Shown: in pieces, positions 1-12,994 of the stretch
How positions within the stretch are numbered: the first letter of the stretch is position 1
How the letters are laid out: every line of letters starts with the position of its first letter
Assembly: GCF_012489685.1 (NCBI RefSeq)
Contig: NC_080043.1
Location: 4,094,501-4,158,500 of the forward strand
From: Lotus japonicus
Lineage: Eukaryota; Streptophyta; Magnoliopsida; Fabales; Fabaceae
Direction of reading: 5' to 3'
DNA: 64,000 nucleotides
Translations under genes and position numbers: made by a program
The notes under the pieces: model-generated
What the model was told of the DNA's origin: nothing
Database searches by the model: none
Seen by the model: the letters and a program-made list of their open reading frames with translations, nothing else

Positions 1-2
1 AT

Positions 3-2327
3 CTGCTGATCGATGAATCTAGGGACATCATCAAGCTTGCTGATTTTGGCCTCGCCAGACCATTTGGAGATCCAACTGGCCAGTATACTGATAAAGTAAG
101 ATGGTTAATTACTTTTCAAAATTTTAATTTGTGTAAGTGAATGAAAATGCATGTGAACAGAAAAGAGAATAATAATTGTTTGGGTATCTACTATTAAATG
201 AAACCTTTATATGATTCACATTCTAAATTAACCATTTCAAGAGAGATATTAATAGAAAGTTAATAATGTTTCAATCACACTTCACTATAATTGAAAATTG
301 AGTGGAAAAAAGAGAGGGAAAGCAAGAGATGTAGTTAGTAATATGATTGAAAGAGAAGATAAAATAGATAAAAAATGAAGTGGGGGTGTGAATGAATTAT
401 AGGTCGAGAGAAAAATGAGAAATTCGATAGAAAAAAAAGAAATAAAAATGAGATGCAATAAAATGTGTGTGAATAAATAGAAATGAGATCAAAGAAAAAG
501 TTAGATGTGAGTGAATCACAATAGATCATGGGATTAGATACTTAGAATTCGGATTGAGATACTCAATCGTCGAATTGTGTCTCATTTCCTGTCCAACCAA
601 TAAAATTATGATATGTCAATTAAAAAATATATGAATAAATTGAGTGATTTTTAATTAATAATAACACAATCTCATTGCTGAAACCGAAAATGAGATTTAA
701 GGATATAGTCAAAACCAACCTCTCTATATTTAATTTATATTCTTATTATATCACATCATATATATATATTATATTATCCATTATTTAATCACTTGTCTTC
801 CGTATCTTTTTTACACTTTATGGAGATGTCCATGAATCCTTTTCCCTGTGTCAATTATACATGTTTACTTTTATGTTATTTGACAATTTTCATATAAAAG
901 CTCTAGTAAAAACGATAACGCTTGTTGGTATTGTACACTTCACAAAGGTCTCTTATTTTTGTCAGATGGGAACTCGCTTTTATACGGCACCTGAAATCTT
1001 GTTTGACGGTCCATATTCAACCCCAGCTGATTTGTGGTCTGTGGGCTGCATATTTGGTGAGATGATTATTGGAAATCCAATATTTGAAACTCTTTATGCT
1101 TGCCAAAATGAATTAGAGGCGATATTCAGGTATTAAGTTGAGATATAAACCAATTATTAGCTCTCTTTGTTTGCAATAGAACTAACAAATATTTTCTTAC
1201 GATCAAAGAGTGTTAGGTACCCCTACAGAGGCAACCTGGCCAGGAGTCTCTAGATTTATTGACTATCCAAAATATGGCAAATATGATACAATGGTACTAA
1301 ATTTTTTCACTTCACTAATTATATTTTCCTGTTATAGAATCCTGGGCTGCTATGAAAGCTTACGTATCTCCCTGCTATGTGCAGAACCTGCCAATGATTT
1401 TTGAAGCTGTTGGCCCAGATGGCCTTGATCTTCTTACTGTAAGTTTCATTTGCTTCCTCGTTTGAAAAAGTAAAGATATAGTGTTTCATTTCAACTTGTG
1501 CAGATGGTTATTATTATATTATGTTTTCTTTTTTGTTTTAAGTGCTTGTGGAAAAATTTATCCAGAACTATTTTATAATGAACACAGTAGTTCAGGGGAA
1601 TGCAAAACTTCCACCATGGACTCTGTAGTTCATGTTTTATGCAACAAGAATCATATATGCATAGGATACATTAGTCATGGACTCTGTAAGTTAAATTAGC
1701 CATTAATGCATAGGATACATTAGAGTCCCTATATTTAAAGACTAGCATGAATTACATTTGTAGTTCTTACAAAACAGTTCCTTTGTTAATTTTCTCTTGT
1801 TTATGATTATCTTTTTCTCCTACTCTTTTAAGGGCTTTCTGGTTAACACCATGTAATAATCAGAGAGTTAGTGATGTTAGTTTAATTAGTTCAGTTAATG
1901 CGAAACTAACTTCAGTTGAGTTGCGGTTGTTAGTTACTCTATAGACTAGTTCACAATTATCAATTGAATTCAACTATATAAATAACTTTGTATCACACAT
2001 TCACAATTATCAATTGAATTCATTTCCTTTCTTCAAGCTTCTGCATATTTTATCCTGGTTGTAAACAAATGATTTTGCAAATCTTAAATTATAATTGCTA
2101 GTATTTTTCAAGCAGGGAAAGTAAGTTATAGATTATGTCATTATGTGAGTCATAATTTGTATTAAAAAGGTTGAAAGAAAACTGTTATGCCTTGCCCATA
2201 ATATTTTAAATTCTCTCTTTAATGCCCAGTTTCTTTTGCTTTGCAGAGGATGCTTACCCTGGACCCAGATACTCGGATTTCTGCTGAGGCTGCTCTGGGA
2301 CATGCTTACTTTAATGGTTTGGACTAG
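3..2327 (+). pseudogene. CDK-like Ser/Thr kinase, 3' part, probably defective
   Basis: Exons at about 3-95, 966-1129, 1209-1293, 1338-1438 and 2247-2327 encode the C-lobe of a cyclin-dependent-kinase-like protein: the DFG segment (KLADFGLARPFG), an APE motif, the DLWSVGCIFGEM helix, the LGTPTEATWPGVSRF segment and the final MLTLDPDTRISAEAAL...YF helix, followed by TAG. The 5' part lies outside the window. Two things are odd. The CDK activation segment, normally ending VVTLWYRAPE, reads MGTRFYTAPE, so the usual WYRAPE residues are lost. The third exon ends in phase 0 at 1293, but the only acceptor AG (1336-1337) leaves two extra bases before the conserved frame begins at 1340; read through, the frame stops at once. 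The gene may be a pseudogene or use a splice I do not see. Family assignment is secure; activity is doubtful. Confidence 0.65.
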
Positions 2328-3918
2328 GTATCTCTTTACTCTTATGGTTCTCTCTCAATTTATTTACCTGTTTATTGCTGCTAATCCTGCTATGCCTTTA
2401 CTTACATCACTGTCTGTGCTTTCAGTCCACCGAATAGAAGTGTATTGAAGACCAAATGCAATGGTAAAGGCCATATCTATAACATTGATAAAAGCCATTA
2501 AAAAAGAAGTAGCAGAGTTATTGAAAATGTTTGGGGTTTGCTGGTTTTGATTTCTTTGAATCGACTAATCTTTTACTATTTTCATTCAGGTTACCAAAGG
2601 AGAAGTGAGGTTTTGGTTAGCTGAACAACTGGAGAAATTCATTTCCCTTCTCAAGTGCTCAATTTTGATTCTTTTGTTATCAGTACTATATGTTCATTTT
2701 CAACATTCATTACTTCAAGGGCCGATATACAGATAAAGTTACCCTGATGCTACTTTCCTTGCTTACATAATAATAATGACATTGCTTGAATGTGGTAGAA
2801 TCGTGAGAATTCTAAGCTTGAGATTTAATTTGCATACAAGTTTTGTTGGTTGTTTTCACTTCTTGGGTCCAGAGTTTTGGAAAACGTTTTGGATTCTTGC
2901 TTAACAGGGTCAATACGTGATAAAAACATTCAACGATTGTTTTTGAAAAACTGTGCAAAATATATTTTGTTCTTTTTTATGGGCCATTTTAAAGTTTTCG
3001 TACATGTATTGAGTTGAGTAAGAGTATTGATGATGGCCAGGATGAGTTTTTGTGAGTTTAAATAATGTTTTCATTTACAATTAGTTCTAACTTCAAAATC
3101 AATTGAGATTGAAGCTATAAATTCTAACTTCGATTATGGACATAAAATTAATGCGCTTTTACAACTGGATTTTACAAAATTAGCCTAAAAAGTTACTTTT
3201 TCATAAACGTGTCTAAAATAAACATAAATCATTGCACTCTTAGCTCGATTTTATCATAATTAACCTTATAAGAAATAGGCTATCGAAGTTGAGGATGAGT
3301 TAAACAAAATAGATAGAAAGAAGGTAAAGGACTAAATGTTGTGTTCATATTTTCCAGATAGAGAAACTATGTTGCATACTACCAAATTTAATATATCCAC
3401 AATCATATTCACCTCATTAACCTTCCAAATGGGTCATGCCGTCATGGTGTAGAGTCGTAGAGATGATGCTACTCTTAAAGGGAAAGTCCAAGTATGTTTC
3501 AAAGCTTTGTTTCCTACTATTCATTATCATAAGAGAATTGAGTTGGGCCGGAGGTGACTAGAGAGGAAGTTTATTTAGCCTAAGGCTTGGCTCTTATAAT
3601 TAGACTCTTTTTAATATGCACCATTTTAGGTGTAATTTTACACTACTTATTTTAAATAAATTTTAATTAATTAATTCAATAATAAGTGTTTTTTTTCACG
3701 ACCACCACTTTACTTGCAGTCTAAACTGTTAGAATTAGTTTTGCTTGCCAAAATTCTTTTAATACAAACAAGTAATTTTTTCTCTTTTTTTTCTGTATTA
3801 TTTGTTCTGTTCACTTTCTCTTCTTTTTCTATGATACCAAAAAATTTATAAGATTTACTTTATTTTCTAATTTTTTCTATCCTAACCAAACAAAGCATAA
3901 CTCTGTTGTCTTCTTTCG

Positions 3919-3969
<51 letters not shown>

Positions 3970-4640
3970 CCAAAGTAAAAAAGAAACAAAAAGTGGATAC
4001 GTGTTTTTTACTTTAAATATGACAATGGAAGGTGTCATTTTCAATCCTAATATCAAACCTTTTCATGTCAATCTTTACACTAAATAAGTTTGAATAAATA
4101 TAATTTTTTTATCATCAAATCAGTCCTTGAAAAAGGACTAACTTCAGGTAAAACTCTTGTCCTAATGCAAACTTGAACACGATACATAAAATTATAAGGA
4201 GGCAACATGAGAGCTGACACAATTTTGTTTTTAGGTTTGGAGTTTTTAACTCTCACATCCTGGTAAAAACTTAGTTGGTGGGCAATTTTTCTGTAACATT
4301 CAGATCCCACAATTAGCCTCACGATAACTCACGGGTCGTTCTTATGAATTGAACTCCAAAAAAGAAGATGTTTCTTGTTATGAGTAGTACAAAACAAAAC
4401 TTATATGCCCTTCTTAACTGTATAGTCTCATACCTATACAGTCTCGAAATATATTTTTTGATGTGCGACATTAGTTCAGTCATGTTTTCCTTCGCCTAGT
4501 CGGTCACTCTCCTCCCTCATCGGCCCCGAGTGTCACAGTTCTTCGGGGAGATCATCATCGCTCCTACTAGGAGTAGGCGATCTACTAGCCTCCCCAACAT
4601 GTCACTAATGTCCTGCCCAAATGTCTGGAGGTATTTTCGG
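2328..4640. other. AT-rich intergenic spacer
   Basis: No coding signal that I trust. It holds the kinase 3' flank, a pure (TA)n microsatellite at about 3925-3966, and at 4240-4620 a less AT-rich stretch with the feel of an old retroelement, which I cannot assign. Confidence 0.5.
3925..3966. repeat. (TA)n microsatellite
   Basis: About 21 uninterrupted TA dinucleotides in the spacer between the kinase fragment and the CID gene. Confidence 0.95.
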
Positions 4641-5162
4641 GTGTGAGATACCTTTTAAAAAAAACTTTAACTCAACAAACAAAACGGAGGTGGTATTCAC
4701 TACAATTAATGTGGGGTTTTAACTTTCAAGAGAGTGAGGGTTGTCTTGATTGCAATTTCAAAGATCATCTCTCTCCACTCTCCTCTTTCAGTCACTATCT
4801 TCACGCACTCACTCACTCGTATAACTCACCACACTCGTGGCCCATCCTGTCTGATCACCCCTTTCCAAAACCCTAATTTTCTCCCTTTTTGTGATCTACT
4901 ATTTTTTTCTTCATCATCATCCTCCAACGAATTGCATTCATCGCGTTTCCCTTATTCCCCGTTAAAGGGGACCCTAATTTGATGTAAAAATCAAATCTTT
5001 TTTTTTTTGGTTTCTTTCCCCCAATTTTCTTTGTTTCTGATGAATTTGGGAATCTGAACAATTTTCCATTTTTGTGAAAAAAAATAAATCTTTCCCTTTT
5101 TCTGAGGCTATATATTGTAAAATTGTTGTTGGGGTTTTGTTGTGTTTGGTTGAGATTCCACC

Positions 5163-8100
5163 ATGGCTGCGGCTACTGAGATTCCTTCCTCTGCTGATGC
5201 TGCTGCTGCTGCTGCTACTGGCAGCAAATTGGACTCAAAACCAAACCTGGATTCTGAATTCAACATGCAGAAACTTGTTGACATTTTCACCAAGTTGAAT
5301 CCTTTGGCTGAGGAGTTTATCCCTTCATCCTATGCTGCTGCTGCCCACCGTGATCACCTTCATCAGGGCTTTAATCAGTGGTCACCTAACCCATTTCTGG
5401 TCAACAACAACAACAACAAGCCCTTAGCTGATGATCAGTACCCGAACGCGAACAATCGAAGGGTATGGTTTGTTTGTCTTTCGTTCGATCGAATTGTCAA
5501 TTCTCATTGTTTGATTTTGCTTGTGTCTGTGCAGCTGGAAAATAGGGTTTTTGTTATTGTACTTAGTATGCATGATAGCTGAATATAGTGATCCTGTGTT
5601 TATTTACTTTGCTGATATATTTGATTTGTGATGCATTTTGATTGTGATCAATGATATCGCTTCATGGAAAATTTGACCCTGTGACAGTTTTTTTATCTAG
5701 GGTTAAAATTTGTGTGGTATTCCTCTTTGATGTTTTATTTTTGCATTTCTTATGTGCATGATTTGTAGTTCTTTTGTTTTCATTGTCAGTTCTCATTGTT
5801 TGATTGTGCTTGTGTCTGTGCAGCTGGAAAATGGGGGGTTTGTTATTGTACTTAGTATGCATGATAGCTGAATATAGTGATGCTGTGTCTATTTACTTTG
5901 CTGATATATGTTATTTTTGATGCATTTTGATTGTGATCAATGATATCACTTCATGGAAAACTTAACCCTGTGACAGTTTTTTTATCTAAAATTTTTGTGG
6001 TTTTCCTCTTTGATGTGCATGGTTGGTAGTTCTTTGGTTGTCATTGTTGAATCAATTTTGTTAGTTTTCATATATCCTTTGAATTAACTAGATGGTGTAG
6101 GTTATCTGTGAGATTTTATACAGTAAGCGAGGAGTGTGGTTTCTGTTGAAGAGTAACGGTGATATCTTTGAAATAGCATTTTCATGTGGAGGTTAATCAT
6201 GAATGTTGTTGCCATAATTCTTTGTGTTTAATGAAACTTTTATACTTTTGTCATCTTGCAGAGAAGAAACAATTTTAACCAAGGGGGAAGGAGATTTACT
6301 GGAAGAGTACTTAAGGCTCAGAGAGAAGACAGCGTTAGAAGAACGGTTTATGTTTCTGATATTGATCAGCATGTAAGTGAGAATGGGTTGAATGATTTCT
6401 GTTGAAGAGGATGTTGATTGTTTTGAGTTCCATTCCCATTATTGAAAAACGGCATTATTTGAACAGTCTCTTGCCTTGGTGTAGGTAACTGAGGAGCGGC
6501 TTGCTGCCTTATTCACCACTTGTGGATCAGTAAGTCTTGTGCTTGATTAGTACCTTAGTTAGCCATTTCTTTATAAGTTTGTAATGATGTAGAAATTAAT
6601 ACAACAACGACAAAATCCTTATCCCACTAAGTGAGGGGAAATTAGTACAATGCTTGGATAAATGTAAACTAGGGTGTTCGATTGCAATGTCTTAATTTTT
6701 TTCCGTTCTGGAACAATGTTTTATGCTTTTCACTATTATCCTGTGGATGCATTATGAAATATCATGCGACCTGGTTCAGTGACTTGAAAATGGACATTGC
6801 CTTCCATTTTGTGAGTGTTTGTATGCTGGTAATTATATGTTTATATTCCTTAAACTTGTTTAATTATCCTGACCCTGATATAGAAGCATTATGGGACTGG
6901 TACGAAGTCAACTGTAGTAAACTTCACAGATATTTGAATCTGAAATTTAATATATTATCTAACTAAGATTGTTGCTTGAGTGCTCACTGTGAATCTGTTC
7001 ATCCGAATCTGAATTATTTATTGCTTTTGCTGACCTTCTGAACTGAGCTCCAAATATATTTTTCTTGATTGGTTTGAGTCATTTTGTCAACCTATTATCT
7101 GATGCACTTTTATGTTTCTCGTATAACTTCCTTTCAGGGCATATCTAGGATTTAAAGTTGATTATTTATTCCGAATAATCACCTAAATTATGACATCTTA
7201 TTAAATCACTTGATTTGTTGAAGGTAATTGATTGTCGAATTTGTGGTGATCCACATTCAGTTCTCCGTTTTGCATTTGTGGAGTTCGCAGATGAGTGTAA
7301 GTTTTTGTTGTGCTAATCCAACTATCCTTGACTTAGCCCTGAAGACATGTGGCACACACGCACCGGAGACTTGAATTTCTTCAACTGTTATTATGCATTT
7401 TGACGGAAATTTGTGTCAACAGATGGTGCAAGGGCAGCTTTAAATCTCAGTGGCACTGTCCTTGGATACTATCCAGTCAGGGTGCTTCCTTCAAAAACTG
7501 CTATTCTTCCTGTGAATCCTACATTCCTTCCTAGGGTACGAATACTTTCTATTCCTTTCAAATGTGTATTTGCCTATTTGGGTAATGCAAGAAGTTATGG
7601 TTCAAAATCTTTTCAATCTATTAAACTGTTCTCTATATTTTGCATTATGCAGTCAGATGATGAGCGTGAAATGTGTTCCAGGACTGTCTACTGTACAAAT
7701 ATTGATAAAAAGGTATTTCATCATTTTATAGGAAATCACAAAAAGGAATCATTTCAGGAAACATTTCTTTCTTGGGAATAATTGATGACTGAACTATTTT
7801 TTTTGAAAGCGCAACTTTTATTTAATGAAGATGATAGATATGACACTGTACAAATATTGATAAAAAGACATTTCATCATTTTATAGTAAATCACAAATAG
7901 GAAACATTTCAGGATATATTTCTTTTTTAGGAATAATTGATGACTGAACTTTTTTTTTTGAAAGCACAGCTTTTGTTTAATGAAGATAATAGATAGGAGA
8001 CCAACCCTCTCATATGGTAAACGTTACATCAAGTCATGCACGAACCAAAGCACGAAAAAAAAAACCAGGAGAGGCAACCCTAGAACGCCTCTGCACACTC

Positions 8101-10802
8101 CTAAGAAGGAAAATAACAACGAAACTAACAATGACAATAAAAAACAACCCAAACCAAAGATAACTACTCCTCAAGGAGCCCCATGAATTGGTGATTTTAT
8201 TTTATCCCTTTTCGCGTGCTGCGTCTTTAGTTTGCATAGATGGGTGTCCAAGTTGAATGTCTTAACATGTTACTTTTCTCAAATATGTGAGTGCAGGTTT
8301 CTCAGGCTGAAGTGAAGAATTTTTTTGAAATATCTTGTGGTGAGGTAAGACCAAATTGATTGTTACAAAACCCTAGAACATATTTATTTGAGATGCTAAA
8401 TGGTGGCTGGCATGTACTGTAACTCACTTGGATAGGAGTTTACTTACAAATATCAGGGATGGGTATTGAACCCCCCCGTGATTGAACATTCCTTTCCTAG
8501 TCCCACTCCCTGGCCTCCTAGGCGTGCTACCTTTGTGAGAGGGAAGATTGGAATAAATTTAGGTTGCTGAGATAAGTTTCGAGGGAGAACCAGGACTCTG
8601 AAAATTCTTTGGTCGAGACTCGAGAGATACTCTCAAGATTCATATTGATACACTATGAATTTTTGTCATTTATATCAATTCTAGCCTATTTTCTGAACAA
8701 GTACCTATTAACCTTGTGCTTAATTTGTGGTGTGGCCTCGCTTAAGCTGTATCAGTATCTAGTACCAAAAAAGCAAAGGTGGTTTACATTAACTTCCTAT
8801 TTTACAGGTTACTCGCATACGGCTCTTGGGAGATCATGTGCATTCAACTCGAATTGCTTTCGTGGAATTTGCAATAGTAAGTCTTGATTATAACAACATG
8901 CAATGCTTCCATAGTTTGCTGCAATTAGGTTTTTTAATTAATAAGAATAACTGTACTTGTTCAATGAGCTCCACCTATATTAGTTACACATTACATGGGC
9001 CTCTATTTGTCCTTAATTAGTGTAACTTATGTTTCCTCTATCAGTTTGGGTTTCTTGCCTTGATGTTTATTGTTTTACTTGTTTAGATCTTACATTGATT
9101 AGATATATGGCCAAAGTTGAGCTTATAAAGGCTTTGGCAATCCTCAACTTACGAGCTAGCTATGAGGTAAAGTTAGGCTTAGCCCAAATTTTAAGATTGT
9201 ATCAGAGTCTATTCTAGATACGTTTATTTGGTCACCCACAGATGTCCAGTTCTATAATCTTCACATTCCAGATGTCTGACACCGGGTGTGTTAAGGTCCC
9301 ACATTGAATAGAGATATGTCTAAAATAGTTTTTATAAAGGGTTTTGGGGTAGAGTTAAGCTCTTAAGCTATCTCAAATTATAAGATGGTATTAGAGCTTA
9401 TCTTGGATCTGTTTCTTGGACCAACCACGGATGTCTAGTCCTGCAAACTTTCCGCTCCAAATATCCAGTTTTGGGTGTGAAGGGTGTTTGTTAAGGTCTC
9501 ATTTACTTGAGAATGACCAAGTAAGTTCTTGTATATCGTAGAGCAACTCAAATGTCCAAATGTTGAGATGGTGTTAGAGCCTATCCTAGATCCATTTATT
9601 AGAGCAACTCATAATTGGATTACCCCACAAATGTCCAATCCTGCAAACTTCATGTTCTAGATGCCAGTCCTGGGCGTGAGAGATTGTTCATGAAATTATA
9701 GGATTTAGTCTTTTAAATATTGAAATAGGAAAAAGGAACACATTGAATTTTGTTATAATATTATTGGTTGTAATCTTGCTCATATTTATAGTAATGGGTA
9801 GACTCCTAGTTCTAGTTAATTAAGGAAACTAATTAAGACTCCTAGTGCTAATTAAATAAGGAAGCAAAGCAATATAAATAAGAAAATAAAGTAACCAGTT
9901 TAATGAATAATCTAAATTACCTTAATTAGATATGATCAAGATATTATAAGATATCTTCTTCATTTCTAACTCTCCCCCTCAGCCTAATGAGCGTCTTGAC
10001 AAATTATTGTTACAAATATACCCTTTAGAAAAAGGAAAACTAATGAGTGTCTTGACGAATTATCTGGGTTGATGAATAGGTCAACCTTTCGAACTTTTTC
10101 TAAATCCATGGGCAGAAGAGACAACCTTTAGTACTTGATCTGGTGAGATTGATGCAAGTCAAAACTAATTCTTCTAGGTGGTCGCGGGGTCAGCTGATTC
10201 CGGAAATAAAAGTAGATAATGACTAGGGTGAAAACCAAGGGAGTACTACTTTATGTGTGGTGCAGATAGGTTATAACGATTTATGACCTTTCCTGGGCTT
10301 GTTAGTCGAATGAAAATTGCAGTTGTTAATTATATCAACAAATATTTGTGACATTTCTTCCTAAGAATAAGGATGAATTAATCAAGCTCAGTTATTTTCT
10401 TAGATAGACGAAACTTTGATTGCCATATGTAATCATCAGTAGTTTGTTTTTGTGCTCTTTTGTTTTGGTCAGACTCAAGAATGATTACATAAAGCCCCAA
10501 GAAAGATTGTGATGTTGCTAGTGCTAGCATTGTTATGTTAACTATCATAAGAGCAAACCATTATCTTGACTGGTTATTTCTTTTTTCTTGAACAGGCAGA
10601 AAGTGCCATTATTGCCCTAAGTTGCAGTGGGATGCTCTTGGGAACCCAGCCAGTCAGGTTTGGCCCCTTCGGTGGAGGATTATTTTTGCTATGCAAATTT
10701 CAACTAAATTAACGTTAATGAATTTTTTTTTTGTCCTGTAGGGTTAGCCCTTCAAAGACACCTGTGAGGCCAAGGGTTCCTCGCCCAACAACAGCACATT
10801 AG
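5163..10802 (+). CDS. CID-type PABP-interacting protein with two RRMs
   Basis: Ten exons, all junctions GT/AG and in phase: 5163-5462, 6262-6372, 6485-6529, 7224-7296, 7423-7535, 7653-7712, 8297-8344, 8808-8876, 10596-10657, 10742-10802 (stop TAG). The 313-aa product has an Ala-rich N-terminus, a PAM2 motif at about 44-57 (KLNPLAEEFIPSSY), which in this family binds the MLLE domain of poly(A)-binding protein, a basic stretch near 101-125, and two RRMs from about 128 (RTVYVSDID; RNP1-like FAFVEFAD) and 225 (RTVYCTNID; RNP1-like IAFVEFAI). This is the order of Arabidopsis CID8-CID13. The role is cytoplasmic and/or nuclear mRNA binding. The ATG has a good context (CCACCATGG) after a pyrimidine-rich leader at about 4740-5162. 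Introns 1, 6 and 8 carry duplications or repeats, described separately. Which CID paralogue it is cannot be settled here. Confidence 0.93.
5495..6070. repeat. Tandem duplication inside CID intron 1
   Basis: Two copies offset by 289 bp (TTCTCATTGT at 5501 and 5790), about 90% alike over about 190 bp. Each copy contains a pyrimidine tract ending in TGTGCAG followed by CTGGAAAAT, which looks like an acceptor site; the true acceptor is further downstream at 6260-6261. Confidence 0.85.
7691..7990. repeat. Tandem duplication copying the end of CID exon 6
   Basis: CTGTACAAATATTGATAAAAAG occurs at 7691 and 7846 (offset 155 bp) and the similarity continues for about 150 bp. The first copy contains the last 22 bases of exon 6 and its donor GGTATTT; in the second copy this reads GACATTT, so the duplicated exon tail has no splice donor. 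Confidence 0.85.
8877..10595. repeat. 1.7-kb CID intron 8 with three diverged internal repeats
   Basis: At about 9200-9300, 9400-9500 and 9590-9690 a similar block recurs (..ATGTCCAGTCCTGCAAACTT..., ...GGGTGTGAGAG...TTAAGGTCCCA). It resembles repeat families of plant introns and LTR-derived sequence. No open frame or clear terminal repeats were found. Confidence 0.5.
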
Positions 10803-11787
10803 CTGATCAATGTGATCCAAGACTTGCACTGGCGATTTGCTCAACTTTCCAGTTGTGACTTTTCTGGAAGGGTGGTGAAACTTCCCTTTGTTTCAACATT
10901 TTGATATTTTCATTCCCCGCAGTTACTTTTTATTCGAAGAGCATGTGTTATCTGCTCTAAGTTAAACTTTCTATGCACCAGTCTCCATCGAAAGATTTAT
11001 TAGGCCAGTTTAAAGTATTTTATGGTTATGATCAAGCACTGATCATACTTTAATTAGTTTTAAACTTTGAAATTCAGTATGCCTCTATGTTTGAATTTTA
11101 GGGCTGGAAAAGGTGTGTGTAGCGGGGAAGTCAAGAGGAATTTAGTGGAGTTAAATGCTTCAGCTAGCTATCGTTTAATAGAAATGGCAAGGGTAGAATC
11201 AAAATGTCTAGTCATTGGAATAGTACCTGTTTAGGTTGTCTTGGTAAAGAGTGAGCAAATCTTCGGTACTACTGTAGTACTGAACACTCGTGTTTAGGGA
11301 AGGAAATTTCTCTAAACAGAGTTTGCTAGGTTTAGGGGACCAACCCCATACCTTGTAGTTCAGAAGCTCATTTTGGTTCTTAGGCAGTACGCGCTGGTTG
11401 TCCGATTTTTTTGGATTAAGAATTTGGTTAGTAGCGGGCATGTTGGGAATAGGGCTGTTAAAGTTGGCTAATAAGATTAAGATTTTTTTTACTGATTTAT
11501 ATAGTGGGGAGGTCCCCTTGCCATATCCTTGATTTCCATTCTTTGATCTACAATATGATTTTGTCGAGCTTGCAGTAGCAAGTAAGAAATGCTCCTTTGT
11601 CAAACACTAGCTTATCCTCATATTCCACCTTTCATTGCCTTCACAGATACAATTTTTCTGGTTTTTTTATCTTGATAAAATTTGTAGGTCATTTTGTTAG
11701 TTATCTCATGAAAATTCACACAGCAAACAACACCTACCAAACGCATCACATGTCATCAATCTTCTGTTTTGCCAAAGAAAACCAACT
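10803..11787. other. CID 3' flank, nothing recognised
   Basis: Probable 3' UTR of the CID gene to about 11100, then spacer. A 131-codon minus-strand open frame at 11208-11603 has no domain that I recognise and low-complexity composition; I do not call it a gene. Confidence 0.5.
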
Positions 11788-12994
11788 TTAAAACCAAACC
11801 AAATGAAATCCCCTCTCCCATTGCACACATGACCTTCCCTTAAATCCCACCTTCAACAACACTACACACCTCCACAGAACTGTCTCTCCCCAACTTTGCC
11901 AAATAATAGGCTTCCACATTTCCCTCTCGCAAATATGTCTCACCCCCAAACAATTAACCTGAGAAATTAGTATATCAATTTGATGTAGAATTTGATACAA
12001 TTTCCAAGGCCTCTGCTCCACGTTGTTTACCCATCCCAAGAATCGCTCTCAACAACAACCGTGCTAAAGCCATATTGTTTGCAGAAAAGAAGGGCCTGTA
12101 ATATTGTATGTATCTCCGCTTTGTAAGCCCATAAAACCCTTGATGCCTTTGCAAAAAATCCCAGCACCTCCCTCTTATGATTCCTCAAAATACCTCAAAT
12201 TCCACTCCTACTTGGGTTCCCTACTACTGACTCGTCAACAACCAACATTGCACATGCCTTACATTCACTACTCTTGGAAACTTTATAAACTAGTAACCCA
12301 AAGCAAACTGAACCATACTATAAGGGCATCCTCCCCTTCACGATATAATACCGTGCCACATCCCCCTTCTAGTACAATACGTCGGGCTGATTGTTTGGAA
12401 TCAAAGGCTCAATCAGCCGTGAAAAACTCTGAAATAGCTGCCTGCATCTCCCAATCAAAGAATTTTCTTCTAAACGCCACATTCCATAGCGCTTCCTTCT
12501 CCCTTCCGAACCTCCAAAACCACTTGAGCAATAGAAGCAATAGAGCTTTGTTTTTCCATTCCAAGGATCCTAGACCTAAATCTCCAAACCGTATACCCTT
12601 ACAAATATCCTCCCAAGCAACCCATGCAATCTTCCGTGACCCAGCCACGCCCCACAAAAAACTCCTCATCACCCTCTCCATATCCTTTACTACACCTTTT
12701 GGTGCCTTGAAAACTATCGTATGATACAATGGGATTCATTCAAAACTGATTTTATTAAAACTAACTGGCCACTCAGGGATAAGTATTTTGAATTCCAGGA
12801 TCGCAACTTCATGGCCATTTTTCCACAACTGGATTCCAAAAAGAAGATTTTTGTGGACAACCACCAAGAGGCATCCCCAAATAAACAGTGGGCAAGCTTC
12901 CCCTACTAAAATTCAAAATCTCTGCTGCCCGCACTTTCAATTCAAGAGGGACATTTACACCAATTGTCACCAATTTCTGAGAATTCAACTTCAA
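11788..12994 (-). mobile_element. Truncated LINE (non-LTR retrotransposon) ORF2 remnant
   Basis: Read on the minus strand, 12809-12994 encodes the end of the reverse transcriptase region (YLGMPLGGCPQKSSFWNPVVEKW, the plant LINE YLG(L/M)PLG signature), 12409-12729 the following part (SFLWGVAGSRKIAWVAWEDIC, GDLGLGSLEWKNKALL), and 11788-12039 a C-terminal piece like the RNase H-side tail. The pieces are in the expected order but separated by stops and frame changes, and the 5' part is missing, as is usual for 5'-truncated LINE copies. No intact product. Confidence 0.85.

Noticed and set aside
11208..11603. 131-codon minus-strand frame as a gene
   Set aside because: No recognisable domain, no start context or splice partner, and it overlaps the CID 3' flank.
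12104..12724. 206-codon plus-strand frame
   Set aside because: It is antisense to the LINE reverse-transcriptase remnant, whose minus-strand peptide shows recognisable motifs.
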